Assembly (NCBI GenBank): GCA_016208915.1
Contig: JACQXE010000088.1
Location: forward strand, 1-40,866
Direction: 5' to 3'
Length of the DNA: 40,866 bases
Source: Nitrospirota bacterium
Lineage (GTDB): Bacteria; Nitrospirota; Thermodesulfovibrionia; Thermodesulfovibrionales; UBA1546
The notes beneath the pieces were generated by a model. That model made no database searches, had not been told where the DNA came from, and saw nothing but the letters and a program-made list of their open reading frames with translations. A program made the translations under genes and the position numbers. Positions 15,606 through 22,929 of this stretch are shown here, one piece after another. The first letter of the stretch is position 1; each line of letters starts with the position of its first letter.

Positions 15606-15742
15606 TAAGAAGGCAGGTATAGTATTTAAGCGGCATTATTTTGCTGATATTCCTACAGTAAGTATTAAAATAATCAAGAGGCAAAATACCTCGGAGGTCG
15701 GAACGACCGAGAATGAGCGAAAATACTATACCTGCCTTCTTA
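15606..15742. repeat. Structured hairpin element, copy 2
   Basis: Perfect 22-bp arms (15606-15627 and 15721-15742, containing AAGAAGGCAGGTATAGTATT) enclose the same internal blocks as copy 1: ATTTTGCTGATATTCC, ATCAAGAGGCAAAAT, CCTCGGAGGTCG-GAA-CGACCGAG and GAATGAGCGA. The outer arm sequence differs from copy 1 on both sides in a compensating way. It ends 16 nt before the murA ATG, leaving only the ribosome site (GGAG) outside the stem. Confidence 0.86.
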
Positions 15743-15758
15743 TTGGAGTCGTAAAATT

Positions 15759-17012
15759 ATGGATAAACTAATAATAAAAGGCGGTTCGCCGCTTAAAGGT
15801 GAAATCGAGATAAGCGGCGCAAAGAATGCTGCGCTTCCAGTGATAGCAGCCTCCCTCCTTACCTCAGGGGAATGCATAATCAACAGGGTTCCTGACCTGA
15901 GGGATATAAAGACAATGGGGAGGCTCCTTAAAAATATGGGAGCAGAGTTTCATTACGAGTCAAATAAGGCCATTGTAAGGACTGACAGGATAAAAAATCT
16001 GGAGGCGCCGTATGATCTCGTCAAGGAGATGCGTGCGTCTGTGCTTGTTCTCGGCCCTATGGTTGCAAGATTCGGCCGTGCAAGGGTATCCCTGCCGGGG
16101 GGCTGCGCTATAGGCGCGAGACCTATAAATCTTCATCTCATGGGACTCGAGAAAATGGGAGCAAAGATCGAGCTTGAAGCAGGCTATGTAATAGCAACAG
16201 CGAAAAGATTAAAAGGTTCAACAATATATTTTGATATCTCAACAGTAACAGGCACTGAAAATATTATGATGGCAGCTACGCTTGCAAAAGGAGTTACAGT
16301 AATTGAAAATGCTGCCCGAGAACCCGAAGTAGTAGACCTTGCAAATGCCCTTATATCAATCGGCGCAAAGATTAAAGGCGCAGGAGGCAGTGTCATAGAG
16401 ATAGAAGGCGTTGATGAACTTAAACCAATAAGGCATACAGTAATCCCTGACAGAATCGAGACAGGAACATTTATGACTATGGCCGGGATAACCGGCGGTG
16501 ATATCATAATCAAAGGATGTATGTTGGAACACCTTCATGCCTTCATGACAAAAATTGAGGAAGCAGGAACAAAAATTGAGGAAGCAGACAGCGGCGTCCG
16601 TATTACAGGCCCTGCAAGACCTAATGCAGTTGATATAGAAACCGCCCCTTATCCCGGCTTCCCTACAGACATGCAGGCGCAATTCATGGCGCTTATGACC
16701 ATTGCACAGGGGACAAGCATAATAACCGAGACTATATTTGAAAACAGGTTCATGCACGTTGCTGAGCTCATCAGGATGGGCGCTGACATAAGCTTTAAGG
16801 GAAGCACAGCAGCTGTCAAAGGAATAAAGCAATTAAAGGGCGCCAATGTCATGGCTACTGATCTCAGGGCAAGCGCCTCGCTTATTGTGGCAGCGCTAAG
16901 GGCAGAAGGCATGACAACAATTCACAGGCTTTATCATCTGGACAGGGGTTATGAAAAGATCGAAGAAAAACTTAACAGGCTCGGCGTCTTTGTAAAAAGA
17001 GAAAAGAGGTAA
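15759..17012 (+). CDS. murA: UDP-N-acetylglucosamine 1-carboxyvinyltransferase
   Basis: The product is 417 residues, the standard MurA length. It transfers enolpyruvate from PEP to UDP-GlcNAc, the first committed step of peptidoglycan synthesis in the cytoplasm. Residues 5-26 contain GGSPLKGEIEISGAKNA, and the catalytic Cys116 sits in GGCAIGARPINLHL. PGFPTDMQAQ and ENRFMHVAEL are the other diagnostic motifs. The Cys in place of Asp predicts sensitivity to fosfomycin. Start is supported by GGAG 10 nt upstream. It lies directly behind hairpin element copy 2. Confidence 0.97.
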   Translation: MDKLIIKGGSPLKGEIEISGAKNAALPVIAASLLTSGECIINRVPDLRDIKTMGRLLKNMGAEFHYESNKAIVRTDRIKNLEAPYDLVKEMRASVLVLGPMVARFGRARVSLPGGCAIGARPINLHLMGLEKMGAKIELEAGYVIATAKRLKGSTIYFDISTVTGTENIMMAATLAKGVTVIENAAREPEVVDLANALISIGAKIKGAGGSVIEIEGVDELKPIRHTVIPDRIETGTFMTMAGITGGDIIIKGCMLEHLHAFMTKIEEAGTKIEEADSGVRITGPARPNAVDIETAPYPGFPTDMQAQFMALMTIAQGTSIITETIFENRFMHVAELIRMGADISFKGSTAAVKGIKQLKGANVMATDLRASASLIVAALRAEGMTTIHRLYHLDRGYEKIEEKLNRLGVFVKREKR

Positions 17013-17026
17013 GCGGACTTACCTCT
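17005..17026. terminator. Hairpin shared by the murA and rpsU ends
   Basis: AGAGGTAAG at 17005-17013 pairs with CTTACCTCT at 17018-17026 around a 4-nt loop. The stem includes both the murA stop and the rpsU stop. On the minus strand it is followed by a T-rich tract (TTTTCTCTTTTT), so it should terminate rpsU; on the plus strand the tract is poor. Confidence 0.65.
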
Positions 17027-17225
17027 CTGATGTAAACCTCATTTTTCGAAGCTTGAGGGCTTTTTTACGTGCTGCGAGCGCTTTTTTCTTTTTTTTGACA
17101 CTTGGCTTTTCGTAATGCTCTCTCTTCTTTATTTCTGAGAGTATTCCTTCTCTTTCACACTGTTTTTTGAATCTCTTTAGTGCATTTTCAAACGAATCGC
17201 TCTCACGTACCTTCACAGAGGGCAT
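17019..17225 (-). CDS. rpsU: 30S ribosomal protein S21
   Basis: The product is 68 residues with the S21 pattern [20 protein letters not shown], then [20 protein letters not shown] and a strongly basic Lys/Arg tail. S21 helps base-pairing between the anti-Shine-Dalgarno of 16S rRNA and mRNA leaders. A very G-rich ribosome site (GGGGGGAGGG) lies upstream of the ATG. It converges on murA, sharing a terminator hairpin. Confidence 0.95.
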   Translation of the reverse strand: MPSVKVRESDSFENALKRFKKQCEREGILSEIKKREHYEKPSVKKKKKALAARKKALKLRKMRFTSER

Positions 17226-17317
17226 TCATACATCCCTCCCCCCTATCTTAAATTTTTCAGACTGGATACTTTACCAATAAAACAATCTGCCTGTCAAGCG
17301 AATGCACATATGACAAA

Positions 17318-18694
17318 CTAACGGATTTTATATTCTTTTATCTTTGTCCTTAGGGTATTTCTATTGATGCCGAGGATCTGTGCTGTCTTGAGCTGGTTGC
17401 CTTTTGTCTCCTTGAGCACAATGCTCATCAATGCCTTTTCCACCTCAGAGATGACATCAGTATGGAGATTTCCCCTGCCGAGTTTTGTTATATCCGCCAT
17501 ATATTTCAGTAATTTATCTTCAAAAAATTCTTTTATGGTATATGAATTTCCGTCCTGTACATGGAGATCTGATTTCTGGATAGCCATGCCCTTGGAAAGG
17601 ATGCATGCCTTTCTGATTGTGTTTTCCAGTTCTCTGACATTGCCTGGCCAGTCATATTCCATAAGAAAATCCCTTGCCTCTTTGGACAGCTCTTTGTTGC
17701 CTATTCCACATTTTTCATGCGCATCTTTAATGAAATATTTTGTGAGGGGAAGAATATCATCCTTATGGTCTTTCAATGGAGGAAGTTTTATATGTATTGC
17801 GCTTAATTTATTATAAAGTTCTTCTTTGAACGTGCCCTTGCTTACGGCATCTTTAAGATTTTTTCGCGTTGCGCCTATTATTCTGATGTCAGCCTTTATT
17901 ATGCTTTTAGTCCCGGATGGCGTGAATTCCTTTTCCTGTAGAAACTTCAGCAGTTTTCCCTGAAGATTCGAATCAAGCTCAGAGATTTCATTTATGAACA
18001 GGGTTCCGCCGTCTGCCGATTCAATCTTATTCTTGCATTTTTCTTTTGACGCGCCTTTTTCATATCCAAAGAGTTCTGTCTCGATCTCCTCCTTCTGCAC
18101 AGAGGCACAATCAACTGCAATAAACGGAGCTGAAATGCGTCTGCTGTTATAATGCACTGCCTTTGCCACAAGATTTTTCCCGGTACCGTACTCACCTGTT
18201 ATAAGGACTCCGCTATCCTTTGCCGAAGCCCTTCTGATATCGTTTGACACCTTAACCATTTTTTCGCTTTTGCCTATTATTTTTGGTGTCTCAGCGTCTA
18301 TGTCCTTGAGTCTTTTGAGTTCTTTCCTGAGAAGCATATTCGTAAATGCCCTCTCAATAACTACCTTAAGCTCCTCAACATTTAATGGTTTTTCAATATA
18401 GCAGTATGCCCCTTCTTTCATTGCCTCCAATGCATTCTCTCTCGCGCCCTGTGATGTCAGTACTATAACCGATGAGTCAGCGCTGGAGGATATAATATCG
18501 CGCAGTCCGTCAAGACCATTCAAATCAGGCAGAGCAAGGTCAAGAAGTACGACCTGCAAACAGTCCCTTAAAGCCTTTAGTCCTGAGGACAGCCGGGTAT
18601 GCGAAACGACTCTATAGCCTAAAGGCTCGAGAGCCTTTGCAGTTATAAGCGATGTACCTTCGTCACGGTCAATTATTAAGACTTCCTAGCTCAT
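17318..18694 (-). CDS. NtrC-family response regulator with in-frame amber codon 3 and degenerate AAA+ motifs
   Basis: From the ATG at 18694, which overlaps the fdhD stop (ATGA), the frame reads Met-Ser-TAG-Glu-Val-Leu-Ile-Ile-Asp and then stays open for 455 codons. The receiver domain is intact with phospho-acceptor Asp52 (VVLLDLALPD) and the Thr/Lys switch residues. The AAA+ domain has a recognisable Walker A (GEYGTGKN), but the sigma-54 contact loop GAFTGA is replaced by GASKEK, and Walker B reads LFINE instead of LFLDE. A Fis-type HTH ends the protein (LKTAQILGINRNTLRTKIK). Without readthrough, only a TTG at 18559 could start it, losing the first receiver strand. It may be a pseudogene, a sequencing error, or a DNA-binding regulator that does not use sigma-54. 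Confidence 0.8.
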
Positions 18695-19461
18695 TCTGCT
18701 CCTTTGATCCTGTGTGGATGTGTATAAACATTAAGCCTGTCTCCGCGCACAAATCCGACAAGTGTGATACCCCTCAATTCAGCAATCTCAACTGCGAGAT
18801 TTGTAGGGGCGGTCCTGCTTGCCAGGATAGGGATACCCCATTTTGAGCACTTTGATGCAATCTCGGATGAAAGCCTGCCGCTTGCAAGCATTATCTTACC
18901 TGAAAAATTTATATCCTCAAACAGCGAATATCCTATAACCTTGTCAACAGCATTATGCCTGCCTATATCTTCTGCAAAGGCGATTATGCTCTTTCCGTCT
19001 GTCAGTGCAGCGCTGTGAACGCATCCTGTAAGTCTGTACAACTCAGAACGGCACTGAAACTGCTGGAAGATATTAAAAAGATCCTCGGTATCTATAGAAA
19101 ATATATCATTTATCTTCTCAGTTTCAAGCTTTTTGGCAAATGTGACACCGCCAATGCATCCGGATGTTAATACCTTGTTCTCCTTGGAAACTACAGCGTC
19201 TGCGGCATCTATATTAACAAAAATCTCATCTTTGTATTCAATGCTCATCCTTTCTGTGCACCATTCGCCCTTAATGATACCTTCTGTCATTAGCAGACCG
19301 ACTGCAAGCTCTCTGATCATGGATGGCGTGCAGTAGAGACTGAGTAATTCTTCTCCGTTGACAGATATCCTCAACCGTTTCTCAACTGCGACAGAATCCT
19401 CAATCTCAGAAACAGCGCCTCCTGAGACCCTGAATACTGTCCTCTTTGCTTTTTCGTCCAT
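18691..19461 (-). CDS. fdhD: Formate dehydrogenase accessory sulfurtransferase FdhD-like
   Basis: The product is 256 residues. FdhD passes sulfur from IscS to the molybdenum or tungsten cofactor of formate dehydrogenase. Typical segments are RISVNGEELLSLYCTPSMIRELAVGL (in two parts here), FAEDIGRHNAVDKVIGY near residue 165 and SGRLSSEIASKC near 193. The mobile-loop motif reads TSGCIGGVTF, so only the first Cys of the CxxC found in E. coli FdhD is present, a variant known in many homologues. No formate dehydrogenase is in the window. The stop overlaps the ATG of the NtrC-like gene, indicating an operon. Confidence 0.93.
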   Translation of the reverse strand: MDEKAKRTVFRVSGGAVSEIEDSVAVEKRLRISVNGEELLSLYCTPSMIRELAVGLLMTEGIIKGEWCTERMSIEYKDEIFVNIDAADAVVSKENKVLTSGCIGGVTFAKKLETEKINDIFSIDTEDLFNIFQQFQCRSELYRLTGCVHSAALTDGKSIIAFAEDIGRHNAVDKVIGYSLFEDINFSGKIMLASGRLSSEIASKCSKWGIPILASRTAPTNLAVEIAELRGITLVGFVRGDRLNVYTHPHRIKGAE

Positions 19462-19513
19462 TTTTATTAAGAAAGATTTATAATTGAGTTTAAATTATAG
19501 CATCAAATCGTGT

Positions 19514-19519
19514 TAAAAT
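19514..19519 (+). promoter_or_regulatory. Extended -10 box for the gene at 19526
   Basis: TGT-TAAAAT ends 6 nt before the GTG start with no ribosome site, suggesting a leaderless mRNA. The same nine bases precede cobA-hemD at 31110. The 64-bp gap must also hold the divergent fdhD promoter (an AATTATAAAT tract lies on the minus strand). Confidence 0.45.
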
Positions 19520-19525
19520 ACTGCC

Positions 19526-20569
19526 GTGACAAAACCAATGACATATAAAGAAGCCTTTAACAATGGGTTAAACATTGTTCACAAGAACTGGCAGCTTGTG
19601 CTTATACAGGTGGCCATGATTATTACAAACTGCATCTTATTTTTTATCTTTATAGGGATTCCTCTTGCCATAGCTTTTGTAATGTTCGGGCTTGACCTGA
19701 CAGAGATGACAAGGCTAAAGGACCTATTAATAACCATGAGAGAGCCTTCAGAGATCATCTCAAGGTACCGTGGTATTTTTTTGGTGCTTCTGGTCGCTTT
19801 TATAGGTTATCTTCTTGTTGCTTCATCAATAGGGCTTTACTTCTTCGGAGGATCTGCAGGCCTGATAGCGAGAAGCATAAGAGATAACACGCTCAGGTTC
19901 AGCCTGAAGATATTTTTTGCTGAAGGCAAAAGGCTTTTCCTGCCATTGGTTGGATTTACAGCAATAATTGGCCTGATATTCACATGCGTTGCATTGGTGC
20001 TTGGTATATTCGGAGGCGGAATAGGAGCTATCATAGCATCTGCCAGAGAACAGGAAGCAATATTCACAATCTTTCTTGGGATCTTTTTTTCGCTATTACT
20101 ATTCTGCACAGGGCTTATACTGATTGCATTCACGATTGCGCTTGCCCTATATGGTCTGGCAGCAGTTATCTTTAAAGGCACAGGCGCATTTAAATCCATA
20201 AAAGAATCAGCGCGCTACCTGTATCATCAACCACGTGCATTATGGCTTTACTGTATTGTTTTCAGCGGGTATATAGGTGTGAGTTTCATCCTCATACTTC
20301 TCGGCGCGCCATTCAGCTTTATCCCGATAGTAGGGCCTATCATTGCGCTTCCATATCAGCTTTTTTCATACACGGTGCAGAGCTATCTGGGGCTTGTCAT
20401 TCTTGCAATAACATTCACATACTATTTTTCCACAGAGGGTAAATCTTCAGAAACTCCGGATATAACAGTAGTTCCTATTGCCGAATGGTCCAGTCAGACT
20501 TCTGATACTTCTCATTTTCAAGAACCAAGGCCAGAGACTCCTCCTCAGGAGTTGGAAAAGCCAGAGTGA
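19526..20569 (+). CDS. Polytopic inner-membrane protein of unknown function
   Basis: The product is 347 residues from a GTG start (an ATG at 19538 is an alternative). About six hydrophobic stretches are visible (roughly 24-50, 83-112, 137-170, 178-213, 238-262 and 265-305), with conserved-looking FKSIKESARYLYHQPRALWL between the fourth and fifth. The layout resembles bacterial membrane proteins with a glycerophosphodiesterase-like membrane domain, but I do not assign a function. The last 31 codons run antisense through the end of the lipoate ligase gene, giving a polar Pro/Glu/Ser-rich tail. Confidence 0.8.
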   Translation: MTKPMTYKEAFNNGLNIVHKNWQLVLIQVAMIITNCILFFIFIGIPLAIAFVMFGLDLTEMTRLKDLLITMREPSEIISRYRGIFLVLLVAFIGYLLVASSIGLYFFGGSAGLIARSIRDNTLRFSLKIFFAEGKRLFLPLVGFTAIIGLIFTCVALVLGIFGGGIGAIIASAREQEAIFTIFLGIFFSLLLFCTGLILIAFTIALALYGLAAVIFKGTGAFKSIKESARYLYHQPRALWLYCIVFSGYIGVSFILILLGAPFSFIPIVGPIIALPYQLFSYTVQSYLGLVILAITFTYYFSTEGKSSETPDITVVPIAEWSSQTSDTSHFQEPRPETPPQELEKPE

Positions 20570-21278
20570 AGCTAATATCAAAGGTCTCTTCAAAAGAATC
20601 CTTTATAATATCCCTGAAGTCCTCGTCTTTCAGGTCAGGAAGCATATCATTTAACCCTGCCATTACTTCAGTTATATCCTGATCTGTCTGCAAAACAAAG
20701 ACTTTCTGTATTTCTGATTTATCTATATGATAAGGGATTGAACCCTGCTGCAAAAGTCCGTCGGCCCAGTGTTTTTGCGCAGAACCGATAACCTTTCTGT
20801 TGTTAACTGTAATTTCGCCATACGATGTTGCCTGAAAGCATAATGGCGTCCGGCGTGCAGCATTCAGCGTCTTTTTGTCTGTTCTCACTTCTGGCGAGAT
20901 GCCTATCTTTAATAGTGCAAGTTGTAATGCTGAACTTATTTTTTTATAACTGTCGAAGATTCCTTTTGAGAATAATTCGTTGTCTGTTTTTACAGAGAAA
21001 CTATAGGTTAGTTCTCTGTCATGCAATATTGCCCTGCCTCCTGTGGGCCTTCTTACTATTGGAATACCCGAGTCCAGACAGTATTCAATATTGACATCCC
21101 TATTTTTCTGAAAGTGTCCGAGGCTTACTGAAGGACTATCCCATGCATAAAGCCGCAGGGTGGGAGGCGCCATCCCATTTCTTACAGAAACAGCAATAGC
21201 TTCGTCCAGCGCCATATTGTATGCCGCACTGCACTCCCCTGTGTTGATGAGTCTCCATGATCCTGATGAAATTAACAT
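20475..21278 (-). CDS. Lipoate-protein ligase A family protein
   Basis: From the ATG at 21278 the product is 267 residues. The family attaches or transfers lipoyl groups onto E2 or GcvH proteins. Characteristic features are WRLINTG and NMALDEAIA at the N-terminus, VSLGHFQKNRDVN, the lipoate-binding RRPTGGRAILHD near 79-90, and GSAQKHWADGLLQQGSI with the conserved Lys. The end NEKYQKSDWT is also normal. The ATG at 21317 would add 13 residues outside the family start; a TATAAT at about 21307 fits transcription ahead of 21278. The 3' end overlaps the convergent membrane-protein gene by 95 bp. Ligase versus octanoyltransferase (LipM) cannot be settled from sequence alone. Confidence 0.9.
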   Translation of the reverse strand: MLISSGSWRLINTGECSAAYNMALDEAIAVSVRNGMAPPTLRLYAWDSPSVSLGHFQKNRDVNIEYCLDSGIPIVRRPTGGRAILHDRELTYSFSVKTDNELFSKGIFDSYKKISSALQLALLKIGISPEVRTDKKTLNAARRTPLCFQATSYGEITVNNRKVIGSAQKHWADGLLQQGSIPYHIDKSEIQKVFVLQTDQDITEVMAGLNDMLPDLKDEDFRDIIKDSFEETFDISFTLAFPTPEEESLALVLENEKYQKSDWTIRQ

Positions 21279-21354
21279 GATTTTAAAATCTGATTTCGTT
21301 ATAATTATAACAGACATAAGGGTTAACCTTTAATGTATATTGTTGGAGGTTTCA

Positions 21355-21756
21355 GTGCTCAGATACATAAACGTCAGAAGCAAACAGAGAAATGAGTTCA
21401 TTGACATCACCGAAAAGATAAACGAGGTGATAAAGGAATCAGGGATAGCAAGCGGAGTATGTTACATCTATGTGCCTCACACAACAGCAGGTGTGACTAT
21501 AAATGAGGGCGCAGATCCGTCTGTTCAGCGTGATATTCAGAACTCGCTCAACAGACTATTCCCCTATGAAATGAACTATTCCCATAGGGAAGGAAATGCT
21601 GATGCGCATATAAAATCGAGCGTTATAGGCACGTCTCAGTTTGTTATTATTGATGAAGCCAGGCTTGTCCTCGGCACATGGCAATCTGTTTATTTCTGTG
21701 AATTTGACGGCCCCAGGCACAGGCGTGTAGCGCTCAAGTTTATTGCCGACAAGTAA
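21355..21756 (+). CDS. yjbQ: YjbQ / UPF0047 family protein
   Basis: Start is the GTG at 21355 because GGAGG lies 5 nt upstream; upstream TTG codons overlap that site. The product is 133 residues with the family motifs SGVCYIYVPHTTAGVTINE, a His/Asp-rich middle (YSHREGNADAHIKSS), and LGTWQSVYFCEFDGPR near the end. YjbQ proteins form trimers with a metal site and have a weak thiamine-phosphate synthase activity; their true role is unclear. The next gene follows after 8 nt, so they are probably one operon. Confidence 0.92.
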   Translation: MLRYINVRSKQRNEFIDITEKINEVIKESGIASGVCYIYVPHTTAGVTINEGADPSVQRDIQNSLNRLFPYEMNYSHREGNADAHIKSSVIGTSQFVIIDEARLVLGTWQSVYFCEFDGPRHRRVALKFIADK

Positions 21757-21764
21757 ATGGATGA

Positions 21765-22625
21765 ATGCCTGAAGACAACAATAATAATGAAGAAATCCAG
21801 CGCCTCCAAACCGAAGTAAAGAGATTAAGGCAGCGGCTTTCTGATCTCACGTCTCCGCTTGACGTATTACTTAGGCACAGGGGATTCAGGATATACAGAA
21901 AAGAACCGTCAGACGACCTTGTGCTCCCGCCTGAAAAATTCCTCGGTAGTTTTTACGAAATCTTGAAAAAATATTCATTCAGGTTATTCCTCAGAGATGT
22001 GATAAAACATCAGGATTTTTTTGTAAAAGAACAGGTTGAAAGATATGCCACTGCAGACGTGACAGGCAATTACATTGATTTTCTCCTCTCAATTATGCTC
22101 ATCGAGCCTGTACAGTCGAAGGGCTTCAGACTTATAAAGAGACCTGTAAAAAGTTTTGGAGCAACACTTGAGTGGCTTTTATGCGAGATATTCAAGCGTG
22201 AATTTGCCTCTGAGGCAACATGGGGAGTTAAGTTCAAAAGGCCTAAGGTTGGGGGTGATTATGATCTTATTTCAAAGATTGATGGTTTAATCCTGTATAT
22301 GGAAATAAAGTCATCGCCGCCAAAACAGATATATGCTAATGAGATTGCTGCCTTTCTTGACAGGGTTTCTGACCTTTCTCCTGATATCGCAGTATTTTTT
22401 ATGGATACCGAGCTACGGATGAAGGATAAGATTGTGCCTATGTTTGAGGATGAACTTAAAAGGAGATATCCTGATAGGGAAAACCTGCTGCCTTTTGTGA
22501 GGATTGAAAAAGAACTCTTCCAGATATTGGAAAGAATATTTATAATAAATGCCAAGGATAGCATTAGAAATAATATAGAAAGAGTCTTAATCAGGTATTT
22601 CAGGCCAGATAAAAGTATTCTGTAA
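21765..22625 (+). CDS. Putative PD-(D/E)XK nuclease-fold protein with coiled-coil N-terminus
   Basis: The product is 286 residues. Residues 5-30 are rich in heptad-like Glu/Leu/Arg (EEIQRLQTEVKRLRQRLSDL) and predict a coiled coil. Near residue 165-185 is GGDYDLISKIDGLILYMEIK, which fits the PD-(D/E)XK pattern: an Asp after a Gly pair, then a hydrophobic strand with ExK (MEIKSSP). The preceding helix EWLLCEIFKREF would carry the early Glu. This is the layout of restriction-endonuclease-like folds, but I recognise no named family. It is immediately downstream of yjbQ and upstream of hairpin element 3. Function is unknown. Confidence 0.7.
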   Translation: MPEDNNNNEEIQRLQTEVKRLRQRLSDLTSPLDVLLRHRGFRIYRKEPSDDLVLPPEKFLGSFYEILKKYSFRLFLRDVIKHQDFFVKEQVERYATADVTGNYIDFLLSIMLIEPVQSKGFRLIKRPVKSFGATLEWLLCEIFKREFASEATWGVKFKRPKVGGDYDLISKIDGLILYMEIKSSPPKQIYANEIAAFLDRVSDLSPDIAVFFMDTELRMKDKIVPMFEDELKRRYPDRENLLPFVRIEKELFQILERIFIINAKDSIRNNIERVLIRYFRPDKSIL

Positions 22626-22642
22626 TTTTTGGAAATATAGTT

Positions 22643-22735
22643 ATAGAAAGAGGATATAGCATTCTCGCTCATTCCCTGCCTGCCGGCAGGCAGGTCAGCA
22701 AAATAAGCCGCTCAAATACTATATCCTCTTTCTAT
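22643..22735. repeat. Structured hairpin element, copy 3 (minus orientation, short)
   Basis: Arms 22643-22659 (ATAGAAAGAGGATATAG) and 22719-22735 are perfectly complementary. Read on the minus strand the ends keep the copy 1/2 sequences TATAGTATTTGAGCGGC, TTATTTTGCTGA and GAATGAGCGAGAATGCTATA. The middle has been replaced by the palindrome CCTGCCTGCCGGCAGGCAGG. It follows the PD-(D/E)XK-like gene by 18 nt, a position suitable for a terminator or 3' end structure. Confidence 0.83.
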
Positions 22736-22770
22736 TAGGTAAATATATAATATATGAGCCGGAGGAACAA

Positions 22771-22929
22771 ATGGACATATGTGCAGTATGCGCATGGCGT
22801 GAAACATGCCAGAAAAAATTTTCATTATCAGGCAAAGATATGCGCTGTTCTGATTTTGTCAGGGATGTGAGTATAAAAGAAGATATCCCGGAGAAAAAAG
22901 AAAAGGAGCAGAAAAAAATTGATATATGA
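22771..22929 (+). CDS. Small Cys-rich protein (52 residues)
   Basis: The frame starts with ATG behind GGAGGAACAA, a strong ribosome site. It contains CAVC at 4-7, ETC at 11-13 and RC at 25-26, four Cys spaced as in a small metal-binding knuckle, then a Lys/Glu-rich tail (PEKKEKEQKK). It overlaps the start of the following ATPase gene (TTG at 22919), so the two should be translated together. I do not recognise a named family. The motif may bind zinc or an iron-sulfur cluster. Confidence 0.68.
   Translation: MDICAVCAWRETCQKKFSLSGKDMRCSDFVRDVSIKEDIPEKKEKEQKKIDI

Noticed and set aside
16548-16590. Tandem ACAAAAATTGAGGAAGCAG in murA
   Set aside because: The protein length matches MurA without an insertion (KIEEAGTKIEEA aligns to KLEEAGVEIEE), so the repeat is probably chance or very old.
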